From NCBI RefSeq assembly GCF_000816785.1, contig NZ_CP007766.1, positions 124,001 through 188,000 on the forward strand: 64,000 nt of DNA. Direction: 5' to 3'. Shown piece after piece: positions 36,256 through 44,465 of this stretch. Position 1 is the stretch's first letter. Each line of letters begins with the position of its first letter. Under the pieces are notes generated by a model. It made no database searches. It had not been told where the DNA came from and saw only the letters and a program-made list of their open reading frames with translations. Made by a program: the position numbers and the translations under genes. Source of the stretch: Campylobacter peloridis LMG 23910. Its GTDB lineage: Bacteria > Campylobacterota > Campylobacteria > Campylobacterales > Campylobacteraceae.

Positions 36256-38087
36256 GAAAACTCTTTTTGTATAATTGTAGCTTGTAATTTTATATGTGGA
36301 ATGATAAAATCTATCCAATTTTTATGTATTTCTAAGTATTCTTTTCTTTTAGCATATTCTTCATCTATATTATTGGGATTTTTTATGTAGTTACACGCTA
36401 TTTTGTATTCAAAATGAAAAAATATAGAACGGATTAAATCTAAAAAATAATTTCTAAATTCCTCTTCTTCAAATTTGGCTTTCATTTGATAAATTCTTTG
36501 ACTTAATGGGTTAAAAATTTCATCTTTAAAATCTTCATTATTTAAACAATATATAATATCTCGTTGCAAGGTTTCGCATTCGTTAGTATAAATTGTTGCT
36601 AAAGTTTTTATTTTTTGTAGTTTTTGTGTAAAATCTTTCACTCTCTTTTCTAAATTTATTTTATCTAATCCATTTAGCTTATCAAATTTAGATTTATCTT
36701 CTTTTAACAATTCCTCGCAAATTTCTTTAAATGGTTTTTCTATAGCGCCTTCTATTCTAGCGCCACCTTCTGTGGCATTAAATGTTTTTATACCTAAAGG
36801 AGATGTTAAAGCTATATCTTTTTCAAAACTTTCTTTAAAAATATTCCAAAATTTATTAGTTTCGACTTTACCATTACCACCATAAGCTGTCACAAACAAT
36901 CCTTCTTTTCTATCGTTTTCAAAGTTTGACTTGTAATGGTATTCTTTAGGATGTGAATTTCCATCTTCACCATAAGCTAAATCTTGTCCTATTAAAATGA
37001 TATTTTTATGTTCTAATTTAACAGCTAATTCATAAGCCATATTAGCTACACTCATTCCACCACCTAAATAGCCATAATCATCCATATTTAAACTTTGAGC
37101 AAAAGGTAAGGGTCTGTGAACCAAAATAAAGTTTCTATTGTTTCTCTTTAAATATTCTATAGTTTTTGGAAAGACTAAACTTACTAAAACAAATAATATA
37201 TCTTTATCAAAATCACCAAAATCATTATTGAAAAATTCAGAAGTTTTTTCTACTCTTTCTAAAGATAACACATAATCAGGTTTTATATTATACTTGGCTA
37301 ATATAGGATAAGCACTATCAGCACATATAATACTAGCTTTATTAGCATATTCTTTTAATAAAGGTAATTGTTTAATCAAAGATGGACCAGTAGAAACTAT
37401 AATAGCATTTTCATTTTTACCTTTTCTTTGTTTTAATAAATCTTTTAAACTAGGATTGGCTAGTTGATCAGGTAGATTATGTAGAAGTTGGGTGATGCCT
37501 TCAAAGGAATCTTCAGATGAATTTCCTTGTTTTGTTACTAAAGATTTTATACTTTCTATACATAAAGAATTGACTTTCATTATTTCTTTTTCATATGTTT
37601 CGTAAAATTTAGAAATAAAAAGCAAGTCGTATGTAGTTACAAAAAAATGAATTTTTTCTTGTTCAAAAAAGCGATAAAAAGTTAAAAAATTAACATCTTC
37701 GTATAGATAAATTTGTAATCTTTTGTTTTGTATGTCTTGACTAAAATCACTTAAATGCAAAGAAATATATACAAGTTCTATCTCAGGTTCGATGATACAT
37801 AAATAATCTTTTAAAGGATTTTTTAAAAGTTCATAAATAACTAAACCATTACCTATTCCAAAGAAAATTAGAAAGGGATGTCTTTTATAGTTTTGCTCAT
37901 AAAAAGATAAATTATCAAAAGTATTTTGTATGCAAAATTCTTTTTTATCATTATCATAAATATCATAATTTTTCTCAATGAGTTCAAATCTTTTGTTGCC
38001 TTGAATTTGCAATATTTTATCAGCTAAATTAGAATCAACTTCTTTTAAAGCTTGTAAATTTTTAGAAAAATTAAGTTCAAGTTGCAT
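36252..38087 (-). CDS. maf: Maf-family flagellin glycosylation protein (Maf-F)
   Basis: A 611-residue Maf protein and the first maf gene after pseI in transcription order. Its N-terminus (MQLELNFSKNLQALKEVD) is its own, the central core is the block shared with Maf-B and Maf-D, and the segment just before the core (DSFEGITQLLHNLPDQL) is shared with Maf-A. The C-terminal ~160 residues are unique, helical and acidic/aromatic. It starts 40 bases after the pseI stop with AAGGAAATTT before ATG. Confidence 0.88.
   Translation of the reverse strand: MQLELNFSKNLQALKEVDSNLADKILQIQGNKRFELIEKNYDIYDNDKKEFCIQNTFDNLSFYEQNYKRHPFLIFFGIGNGLVIYELLKNPLKDYLCIIEPEIELVYISLHLSDFSQDIQNKRLQIYLYEDVNFLTFYRFFEQEKIHFFVTTYDLLFISKFYETYEKEIMKVNSLCIESIKSLVTKQGNSSEDSFEGITQLLHNLPDQLANPSLKDLLKQRKGKNENAIIVSTGPSLIKQLPLLKEYANKASIICADSAYPILAKYNIKPDYVLSLERVEKTSEFFNNDFGDFDKDILFVLVSLVFPKTIEYLKRNNRNFILVHRPLPFAQSLNMDDYGYLGGGMSVANMAYELAVKLEHKNIILIGQDLAYGEDGNSHPKEYHYKSNFENDRKEGLFVTAYGGNGKVETNKFWNIFKESFEKDIALTSPLGIKTFNATEGGARIEGAIEKPFKEICEELLKEDKSKFDKLNGLDKINLEKRVKDFTQKLQKIKTLATIYTNECETLQRDIIYCLNNEDFKDEIFNPLSQRIYQMKAKFEEEEFRNYFLDLIRSIFFHFEYKIACNYIKNPNNIDEEYAKRKEYLEIHKNWIDFIIPHIKLQATIIQKEFS
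36693..37502. repeat. maf core block, extended copy in Maf-F
   Basis: Matches 32927-33736 (Maf-D) over about 810 bases with one difference seen, and Maf-B over the inner 609 bases. Confidence 0.85.
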
Positions 38088-38127
38088 AAATTTCCTTAGT
38101 ATTTAGTGTCTATAAGTAAAGCATAAA

Positions 38128-39162
38128 TTATTCCAAAAAATCTTTTTCTTCTAAAGCTTGTCCAAATTCTATATCTTGTTTTGCTTTTTTTCCTAAAATT
38201 ATAGGTAAAAATTTAGGATGCAAACCAAAGCTTGGTCTAATGCTTTTTATATTATTTTCTGTGAAAACTTCACCTTTTTTTATATCTTTACTAGCATATA
38301 AACTTCTTGCAAAATGGCGATTTTTTAGAATTTTTTCATCCACATCTAAATTTTTATTGCCTAAAGCTTGTTCGCTTTGTCGCACCATGAAACACATTTG
38401 TTTAAATTCTTCAAAATCAAGGCTAAATTTTGCATCTGCACTATTTAAAGTTTTATCTAATATAAAATGTTTTTCTATTACTCTAGCACCAAGTGCCACT
38501 GCTAAACACGGAGCTAAAAAACCTTCGCTATGATCGCTTAGTCCTACTATAGTTTTAAATTTCTCTTGCAAAGTTTTAATGGCATTTAAATTTAAATCAC
38601 TTATTTTTGAAGGGTAAGCTGAAGTGCATTTTAGTAAAATTAAATTAGAATTATTTTCTTCTTTAAAAATTTTTACAATTTCTTCTAATTCTTCCTCAAA
38701 TGCTATGCCAGTAGAAACCAAAGTAGGTTTTTGTTCTTTAGCCACAAAACGCACAAAATCATAGTCGTTTATTTCAAATGAAGCGATTTTATACGCAGGT
38801 GGATTAAATTGTCTTAAAAAATTTACATCTTTTTTAGAAAAAGGACTAGAAAAGCAAATTAATCCTTCTTTTTTAGCACACTCAAAAAGTTGATCATGCC
38901 ACTCATAAGGAGTTTTAGCTTCCTCATAAAGTTCATAAAGTTTTCTTCCATGCCACAAACCACCTTCTATAATGAAATCCTTTTTATCTGAATTTAAAGT
39001 CAGGCTATCTGGGGTGTAAGTTTGAATTTTTATAGCATCTGCACCAGCTTTTTTAGCTGCTTGGATGGTTTTTAATGCTGTGTTTAAATCATTAGCATGA
39101 TTAGCAGAAAGTTCTGCTATGATAAACACTTTTTCATTAAGATTAAAATTTTCTATAATCAC
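38128..39162 (-). CDS. pseI: Pseudaminic acid synthase
   Basis: A 344-residue NeuB-superfamily enzyme. It condenses a 6-deoxy-diacetamido-altrose with phosphoenolpyruvate to pseudaminic acid in the cytoplasm. N-terminal TIM barrel with AELSANHANDLNTALKTI, AIKIQTYTPDSLTLNS (residues 43-58, a pattern typical of PseI rather than NeuB/LegI), LLKCTSAYPS and GLSDHSEGF; C-terminal antifreeze-like SAF domain from about residue 285 (RSLYASKDIKKGEVFT). It is first in the pseI-maf operon, linking donor sugar synthesis with its transferases. Confidence 0.9.
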   Translation of the reverse strand: MIIENFNLNEKVFIIAELSANHANDLNTALKTIQAAKKAGADAIKIQTYTPDSLTLNSDKKDFIIEGGLWHGRKLYELYEEAKTPYEWHDQLFECAKKEGLICFSSPFSKKDVNFLRQFNPPAYKIASFEINDYDFVRFVAKEQKPTLVSTGIAFEEELEEIVKIFKEENNSNLILLKCTSAYPSKISDLNLNAIKTLQEKFKTIVGLSDHSEGFLAPCLAVALGARVIEKHFILDKTLNSADAKFSLDFEEFKQMCFMVRQSEQALGNKNLDVDEKILKNRHFARSLYASKDIKKGEVFTENNIKSIRPSFGLHPKFLPIILGKKAKQDIEFGQALEEKDFLE

Positions 39163-39272
39163 TTGTGTGCCTTTTTGAAATTTTATATATTATATTATTT
39201 TAATTATTAATTATGATTAAAGGTTTATTTAGTAAAATAAATCCTAGTATATAAGTTACTAAGGATTGTGTT

Positions 39273-39695
39273 ATGGATAAAACGCTAGATTATTCTATTT
39301 ATCATTTTTGTGAGCATATTTTGAAATTAAAAATAGAGCAAACAAATATCATCAAAGGTGAGCTTTATGGAGCTTCGATACCTTTATACTTTAAAGATCA
39401 AGAATATAGTTTTTATTTGTTTTTTCAAAAGCAAGTTTTGAATGAAATCGCACAAGTTTTATTGCATGATGAGCTTAAAGAAGATGGTTTAGCAGATTTG
39501 GTAAAAGAAATTGCTAATCAAATCGTTGGTTATGCAAAAAAATTACTTAATGATGCCAATGGCAAGGATGAATTTAAGCTAGGTGTTCCTGAGTATTTAG
39601 GTCATGTTGAAAAACTTTCTTCGATAAAATTAAAGGCAAAATTTACATATATTATGAAAAATGCTCGTTTTAGAATAGGTTATAAAAAATTATGA
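39273..39695 (+). CDS. CheX/CheC-like putative CheY-P phosphatase
   Basis: A 140-residue cytoplasmic protein. It carries the CheC/CheX/FliY phosphatase signature D-x3-E-x2-N: D75, E79 and N82 in ADLVKEIANQIVGYAKKLL, followed by a proline (P106) at nearly the consensus distance. One half-signature only, so it resembles the single-site CheX type. It overlaps fliN by four bases (ATGA), and the order CheX-like, FliN, FliO-like fits a flagellar switch operon. Phosphatase activity is inferred. A probable -10 box TATAAG-like sequence lies in the short leader at about 39250. Confidence 0.72.
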   Translation: MDKTLDYSIYHFCEHILKLKIEQTNIIKGELYGASIPLYFKDQEYSFYLFFQKQVLNEIAQVLLHDELKEDGLADLVKEIANQIVGYAKKLLNDANGKDEFKLGVPEYLGHVEKLSSIKLKAKFTYIMKNARFRIGYKKL

Positions 39696-39988
39696 TTGAT
39701 GAACATTTAGGTTTATTACAATCTTACGAAGATATTTTAGATATTAGTGTTGATTTTGTAAGTGAGCTTGGAACGACAAATATGAGCGTTAAAGAGCTTT
39801 TAAAGCTAGAGATAGGTTCGGTGATTGACCTTGAAAAGCCAGCTGGAGAAAGCGTGGAGCTTTATTTGAATAAAAGAATTTTTGGAAAAGGTGAGGTAAT
39901 GGTATATGAAAAAAACCTTGCTATTAGGATTAATGAAATTTTAGATTCTAAAACAGTATTGCAGTATTTCAAAAAAGAATTGCAATGA
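39692..39988 (+). CDS. fliN: Flagellar motor switch protein FliN
   Basis: A 98-residue protein composed of one SpoA domain: ILDISVDFVSELGTTNMSVKELLKLEIGSVIDLEKPAGESVELYLNKR spans the typical strand-helix-strand core (seen at residues about 15-63), with GKGEVMVYEKNLAIRI closing it. FliN builds the lower C-ring of the flagellar switch. Its start overlaps the CheX-like gene and its end overlaps the FliO-like gene, each by four bases. Confidence 0.92.
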   Translation: MIDEHLGLLQSYEDILDISVDFVSELGTTNMSVKELLKLEIGSVIDLEKPAGESVELYLNKRIFGKGEVMVYEKNLAIRINEILDSKTVLQYFKKELQ

Positions 39989-40737
39989 AAATATTTTTTA
40001 TTTTATTTTTAGCTATACCGCTTTTTGCTGTAAAAATTTTGGATTATAATATCTATCAAAGAGATGATAGAGTAGATATCACTTTTTCTTTTGATCGTCC
40101 TTATGATTTGGGTATTACTCAAAAGAAAAAAGATGATATTGTTATTTTTACTTTAAATGCCCAAACCTCAAAAGAAGAGGATAAGGTTTTAAATTCAAAC
40201 ATTATCAAAAAAATAAAAATTTTTTCACAAGATAAAAAAACCTATATAGCACTTACAACTGCAAATAAAGTTGATTTATATGCTGATTCCATTGGAGATA
40301 AATTTGGCTTAAGAGTGCGCGCTCAAAAAGAAAATAGTGAAAAGCTAAATACTAAAACTATACAAACTAAGGAAGAGACTTTGCAAGATTATGATTTTAC
40401 AAATTATATATTAGTAATGTGTGTTTTGATTCTTTTGCTTATCGTTCTTTGGGTGTTGAAAATTTATCTAAAACAAAAACAGCCTTTGGATAGAAATTTT
40501 AATTTGATTTTTCAAAGAGCATTAGATAGACATAATCAGTTATTAGTCTTTGAATATGGTGGCAAACGCTATACTATGATCGTAGGAAATTCTAATATCA
40601 TTTTAGATACCACACAAGCTTTAAATGATAAAAATAATGAATTAGCTACCACTATAAATCCTAAAGAAAAAGATTTTGACTCTTATTTTGAAGAAAACAA
40701 ACAAAGGCTTCAGAATTTATTGTTAAAACAAAAATAA
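39985..40737 (+). CDS. FliO-like membrane protein with periplasmic AMIN-like domain
   Basis: A 250-residue protein with a signal peptide (residues 1-15, MKIFFILFLAIPLFA), a periplasmic beta-rich domain (about 17-115; VDITFSFDRPYDLGI then VIFTLNAQT resembles AMIN domains), a membrane helix (about 141-162) and a small cytoplasmic domain with the FliO-like pattern HNQLLVFEYGGKRYTMIVGNSNIIL (about 193-217). The position after fliN supports a FliO role in assembling the FliPQR gate. The extra periplasmic domain is not present in E. coli FliO. Convergent with ppx/gppA with no gap between the stops. Confidence 0.7.
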   Translation: MKIFFILFLAIPLFAVKILDYNIYQRDDRVDITFSFDRPYDLGITQKKKDDIVIFTLNAQTSKEEDKVLNSNIIKKIKIFSQDKKTYIALTTANKVDLYADSIGDKFGLRVRAQKENSEKLNTKTIQTKEETLQDYDFTNYILVMCVLILLLIVLWVLKIYLKQKQPLDRNFNLIFQRALDRHNQLLVFEYGGKRYTMIVGNSNIILDTTQALNDKNNELATTINPKEKDFDSYFEENKQRLQNLLLKQK

Positions 40738-42234
40738 TTAGATTTTTTGATTAAAAGCCAAAATGATAAGCTTTGGTTTTACGATTTTTTTAATTTCATC
40801 TATAGAAAAATATACTTGTTTTTTATGAGAAAAAATATATAGAGTATTATTTTTTAAAATAAATTCAAGATTTTCATCACTATCTCTTGCAAGTTTTTTA
40901 GCTAAAGCTAGTATGAAATTAAGCCATGAAAGTATATGGTTATTTGGTAATAAATCTTTATAATGCTCCATAATATAAGGAGTTATTTTTTTTCCATTGG
41001 TTTTTAATAAAATAGCAATAAGAGCTATTTGAGTATGTGAAAATCCAAAATGAAGTCCATTTAAAACCATATTTGCACCATGTTCGTTTGCAAAATAAAA
41101 ATTTAATTTTTCACCAATATGTGAAAGTTTGGCAGCGTTTAATAAAATTTGCTTATATTTATAATCCATCTTATGTTCTGGCAAAAAAACATCAAATAAT
41201 TTATCAGTAAAATGAACACACTTGCTGTTATAGTTAATATCAAAACGATCTTGTAAAGATTTCAAACTAGGATTAAAATTAGGTGGAAATTTGGCATTAA
41301 ATTTAGAATAATCCAATGTTTCATTTTTTATTTTAATGTATTTTCCAAAAAGACTAGATAAAAAAGCACCTTCTCTAACTCCTACTGCAGAAGTAATGAT
41401 ATTTTTAGCTTTAAGGTATTTTGTTAAAGCTAAAAATATCATACAGCCTTCTTTTATGGTGTCAAAACGATCTTTTTTGATGTTAAAGTCCATTAAATTT
41501 TTAGCATTTAGAATTTTTTCTATATGGTTTTTTTCTTTATCTAGGCTATAGCAAAAATTGTGAATCATCTTTAGTGGATAGGAATTTTTTTTCATGATAG
41601 AATTAGATATAGCTCTTAAACTACCACCTATAGCTATAATGTGCTCGTTTTGAAATTTCTTTGGAACTTGTTCGAGTGATTTTTGAATAAAAAGTTCTAA
41701 AGCATTGAATTTTTTACGATCATAAAAAATTTCTTTAAGTCTTACCGTTCCAAGATCCAAAGAAATACAATCAATTATTTTTCCATCTTTAATAAGACAT
41801 AATTCTGTTGAGCCACCACCTATATCTATAGTCGTTGCATTTTTTATATCAGATAGTAAATTTAAAGCCGCAAGCCCACCTAAAAATGACTCTGTTTTGC
41901 CATTTATGCATTTTATATTTAAGCCTACATTGTGTGAAATTCTTTTTATAAAATCTTTAGAATTTGGAGCGTCTCTTAAAGCAGAAGTACCAACGGCTAT
42001 GATTTTTCTGCATTTTTCTTTTAAAGCTTTTTCTTTAAAAAATTTTAAAGCCTCTTCGGCTTTTTGCATGGCATGTTCTTGTAGAATTTTGTCGTTATTA
42101 TAAGCATTTTCCCCAAGTCTAACCTTTTTTTTATACTCATTGCATATAAAAAAGCCATATCTTGATGTTCTTTCAAAAACAACCATGCGAACAGAATTTG
42201 ATCCAAGATCAATAACCGCTGTTTTTTTTGCCAT
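40738..42234 (-). CDS. Ppx/GppA-family phosphatase
   Basis: A 498-residue cytoplasmic protein of the ASKHA fold. DLGSNSVRMVVFE (residues 7-19) is the phosphate-1 motif, TIDIGGGSTELCLI (about 138-151) the phosphate-2 motif, and AIGGSLRAISN (about 202-212) the adenosine/third motif. The second half (from ~310) looks like the HD-type helical C-terminal domain. It hydrolyses polyphosphate and/or pppGpp; two Ppx/GppA enzymes occur in C. jejuni and this corresponds to Cj0353c by order. Its ATG overlaps the stop of the ferredoxin gene. Confidence 0.9.
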   Translation of the reverse strand: MAKKTAVIDLGSNSVRMVVFERTSRYGFFICNEYKKKVRLGENAYNNDKILQEHAMQKAEEALKFFKEKALKEKCRKIIAVGTSALRDAPNSKDFIKRISHNVGLNIKCINGKTESFLGGLAALNLLSDIKNATTIDIGGGSTELCLIKDGKIIDCISLDLGTVRLKEIFYDRKKFNALELFIQKSLEQVPKKFQNEHIIAIGGSLRAISNSIMKKNSYPLKMIHNFCYSLDKEKNHIEKILNAKNLMDFNIKKDRFDTIKEGCMIFLALTKYLKAKNIITSAVGVREGAFLSSLFGKYIKIKNETLDYSKFNAKFPPNFNPSLKSLQDRFDINYNSKCVHFTDKLFDVFLPEHKMDYKYKQILLNAAKLSHIGEKLNFYFANEHGANMVLNGLHFGFSHTQIALIAILLKTNGKKITPYIMEHYKDLLPNNHILSWLNFILALAKKLARDSDENLEFILKNNTLYIFSHKKQVYFSIDEIKKIVKPKLIILAFNQKI

Positions 42235-42479
42235 TAAATATCTTTATTTTTATGTTTTAAGCGTAACTCATCAATACTTTCAACATTATCAGGATCAGGG
42301 ATAATGCAATCAACAGGACAGGCAACTATACAGGCTGGTTCTGAAAATTCATTGACACATTCTGTGCATAAATCAGGATCTATAACATAAATTGGATCAT
42401 TATCATAAATTGCTTCATCAGGGCATTCTTCCCTACATGCATCACAAGATATACAATCTCTAGTGATTAAAAGTGACAT
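42234..42479 (-). CDS. fdxB: 2[4Fe-4S] ferredoxin
   Basis: An 81-residue ferredoxin. The first cluster motif is CISCDACREECPDEAI (CxxCxxxxC variant with CP), and the second is CTECVNEFSEPACIVACPVDC with an insertion between the second and third cysteines, as in YfhL/Alvin-type ferredoxins. An electron carrier for pyruvate or oxoglutarate oxidoreductases or Fe-S metabolism. Co-transcribed with ppx/gppA. Confidence 0.92.
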   Translation of the reverse strand: MSLLITRDCISCDACREECPDEAIYDNDPIYVIDPDLCTECVNEFSEPACIVACPVDCIIPDPDNVESIDELRLKHKNKDI

Positions 42480-42560
42480 ATTTTTCCTTTGATTTTGATA
42501 ATAAACAGACTTTATACTATATAAAAACTTATATGTAATTTAAAATATTAAGAAAATTTT

Positions 42561-42590
42561 TATTTTAGAATGAAAAATCATTCTAAAATA
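42561..42590 (-). terminator. Hairpin terminator of cosR
   Basis: A perfect 13-bp inverted repeat (TATTTTAGAATGA / TCATTCTAAAATA) with an AAAA loop lies just beyond the cosR stop on the minus strand and is followed by an A/T run. Confidence 0.75.
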
Positions 42591-42593
42591 GCT

Positions 42594-43268
42594 CTAATTT
42601 TCTTTTTTAGGAAAGCAAAAACGATAACCTCTACGACGAACTGTTTCAATAGTAGAGATGTTTAAAGGTTTATCCATTTTTTGTCTTATTTGATTGATAG
42701 CTACTTCTATAACATTTGGAGTTACAAGCTCAGGTTCTTCCCAGATGGCATCTAAAAGTTGTTCTTTAGATACAATTTGATCAGAATGTCTAGCTAGATG
42801 AGTTAATACTTCAAAAGGCTTACCTTTTAATTCTATATCTTTACCTTGAAAAGTGATTTTTTCTTCATCTGGATCAATGATTAAATCATCGATTTTAATT
42901 ACATTAGTTCCACCAAATCTAAGTCTAGCTTCGATTCTAGCAAGTAAAATGTCAAAGTCTAAAGGTTTTTTTACATAATCATCTGAACCAGCTTTTAAAG
43001 CCTTAATTTCGTTTTCTTTATCGTTTTTAGAACAAAGAGTGATTATAGCTGTTCTTGGTGATTTATGCTTGATAACATTAATTAAATCACTAGCATCGTT
43101 TCCGCCAATAATCCAATTTGTCAATACTAAATCATAATGTCTAATACCTATAAAATATTCCGCATCTTTAAAATTTTCTGAAGTATCGCTTTGGTAGCCA
43201 AATTCTGTAAGTGTGTTTGAAATTGTCTTATTTAGTGTTACTTCATCTTCCACAACTAAAATACGCAT
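42594..43268 (-). CDS. cosR: Orphan response regulator CosR
   Basis: A 224-residue OmpR/PhoB-family regulator. The start is ATG 43268 (MRILVVEDEVTLNK) with AAGGAAT seven bases upstream; the longer frame is rejected. In the receiver domain the phospho-acceptor position is asparagine (HYDLVLTNWIIGG, residue ~51) instead of aspartate, while the acidic pocket VEDE is present. The winged-helix domain follows from about residue 125 (IELKGKPFEVLTHLARH, ETVRRRGYRF). C. jejuni CosR is an essential oxidative-stress regulator that works without phosphorylation, consistent with this Asn. Order fdxB-cosR-folB is the same. Confidence 0.94.
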   Translation of the reverse strand: MRILVVEDEVTLNKTISNTLTEFGYQSDTSENFKDAEYFIGIRHYDLVLTNWIIGGNDASDLINVIKHKSPRTAIITLCSKNDKENEIKALKAGSDDYVKKPLDFDILLARIEARLRFGGTNVIKIDDLIIDPDEEKITFQGKDIELKGKPFEVLTHLARHSDQIVSKEQLLDAIWEEPELVTPNVIEVAINQIRQKMDKPLNISTIETVRRRGYRFCFPKKEN

Positions 43269-43346
43269 TTTATTCCTTTGAAGATAAATTTTAGTGAGAA
43301 AGTATAACACAAATTAAGCAAATTTTCAAAATTCTTTAAAATAATT

Positions 43347-43664
43347 TTAATATTTTTTCATTAAAGTAGCGCCAACCTTTGCATTGTGTATAATTTCTAA
43401 TTTATAGCAAGTAATATTAATAAATTTTAATTTTTTATGATGTTTTTTTATATTTTTACAGATATATTTTAAAGATTGTTCTATAGTTTTAAATTTCTTT
43501 TTTTTGTAGATTTTTTCAATTCTTGAACAAATTTTGGCATAGTCTAAAAATTTTTTGCTTTTAGCTTCTAATTCTATAAAAACTTTTTGTTCTTGAATTC
43601 TTTCAAAATCTAAAATTCCTATAATACATTCAAATTCTAAATTTATTTTTATATGACTTTGCAT
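43347..43664 (-). CDS. folB: Dihydroneopterin aldolase family protein
   Basis: A 105-residue protein of the tunnelling-fold FolB family in folate synthesis. IKINLEFECIIGILDFERIQEQKVFIEL (in two parts at residues about 4-31) matches the FolB N-terminal pattern with the substrate-binding Glu region, and the second half TIEQSLKYICKNIK fits the family. It is shorter and more lysine-rich than E. coli FolB (about 120). Overlaps plsY by 16 bases. Activity is inferred from family and neighbourhood. Confidence 0.8.
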   Translation of the reverse strand: MQSHIKINLEFECIIGILDFERIQEQKVFIELEAKSKKFLDYAKICSRIEKIYKKKKFKTIEQSLKYICKNIKKHHKKLKFINITCYKLEIIHNAKVGATLMKKY

Positions 43665-44260
43665 TCTTGCTTTCCAATGATTCTTAGTATATTTGGTATA
43701 TGTTTATATACTACTATAAAAGCGATGATAAAAATAGGCGCATGCGTATTGATAACAGGCATATCATAATGAAAAATAAAAGAAGTAGTGATTAATGTTG
43801 CTAAGGCACAAAGAGAAGCTAAACTTGAAATTTTAAATATTTTTCCTATGATAAACCAAATTAGCAAAGCACATAAAATTTCTAAGGGTAAAAAAACAGC
43901 TAAAACACCTGCTCCAGTTGCTATACCTTTACCACCTTCAAATTTTAAATAAGGAGAAAAGCAATGTCCAAATACTGCTAAAACAGCCATTGTCCATAAA
44001 ATATTTTCATCATAGGATAAATTTTTTGCTATCAAAATGGGTATTATGCCCTTGGCTGCATCTAAGATTATCGTTGCTATAGCGAGTTTTTTAGCAAGTT
44101 TTGGATTGGTTGTTTTAATTACTCTTAATACATTAGTCGCACCTATACTTTTACTACCTAATTTTTTAATATCAGTATTGGCAAAAAATTTAGCCAGTAA
44201 AAAACCAAATGGTATACCCCCTATAAGATATGCCAAAAGATAAATGATTAAATTTTCCAT
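43649..44260 (-). CDS. plsY: Glycerol-3-phosphate acyltransferase PlsY
   Basis: A 203-residue inner-membrane enzyme with five to six helices that acylates glycerol 3-phosphate from acyl phosphate. Family motifs are GSKSIGATNVLR (about residues 34-45), GHCFSPYLKFEGGKGIATG (about 98-116) and the C-terminal HIPNILRIIGKQE. I chose ATG 44260 (MENLIIYLL): AGGGAT lies nine bases upstream, while the longer frame adds an unlikely N-terminus. Overlaps folB. Confidence 0.93.
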   Translation of the reverse strand: MENLIIYLLAYLIGGIPFGFLLAKFFANTDIKKLGSKSIGATNVLRVIKTTNPKLAKKLAIATIILDAAKGIIPILIAKNLSYDENILWTMAVLAVFGHCFSPYLKFEGGKGIATGAGVLAVFLPLEILCALLIWFIIGKIFKISSLASLCALATLITTSFIFHYDMPVINTHAPIFIIAFIVVYKHIPNILRIIGKQECKVI

Positions 44261-44465
44261 GTTTAACATCCCTAAAAATATATGAAATAAATTTTTGTTT
44301 ATAATATCACAAAACACTGAAAATAATATTTAAGAGATATTTTATCTTATAATAATTTTTATTTAAAGATATAATTTTTTTATCTTATTTAAAGAAAATT
44401 ATAGATATATTTTTAATAAGTTTATTTTAAATAGGCTTTATTTTATCTTATTTTAGGAGTGGATA

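Noticed and set aside
36256-36318. Longer N-terminus for Maf-E
   Set aside because: The added 21 codons lie in the preceding maf gene, while ATG 36255 matches the shared N-terminus of Maf-D.
27000-38000. maf repeats as an insertion sequence or transposon
   Set aside because: No transposase, no terminal inverted repeats or target duplications; the repeats lie within coding frames in register.
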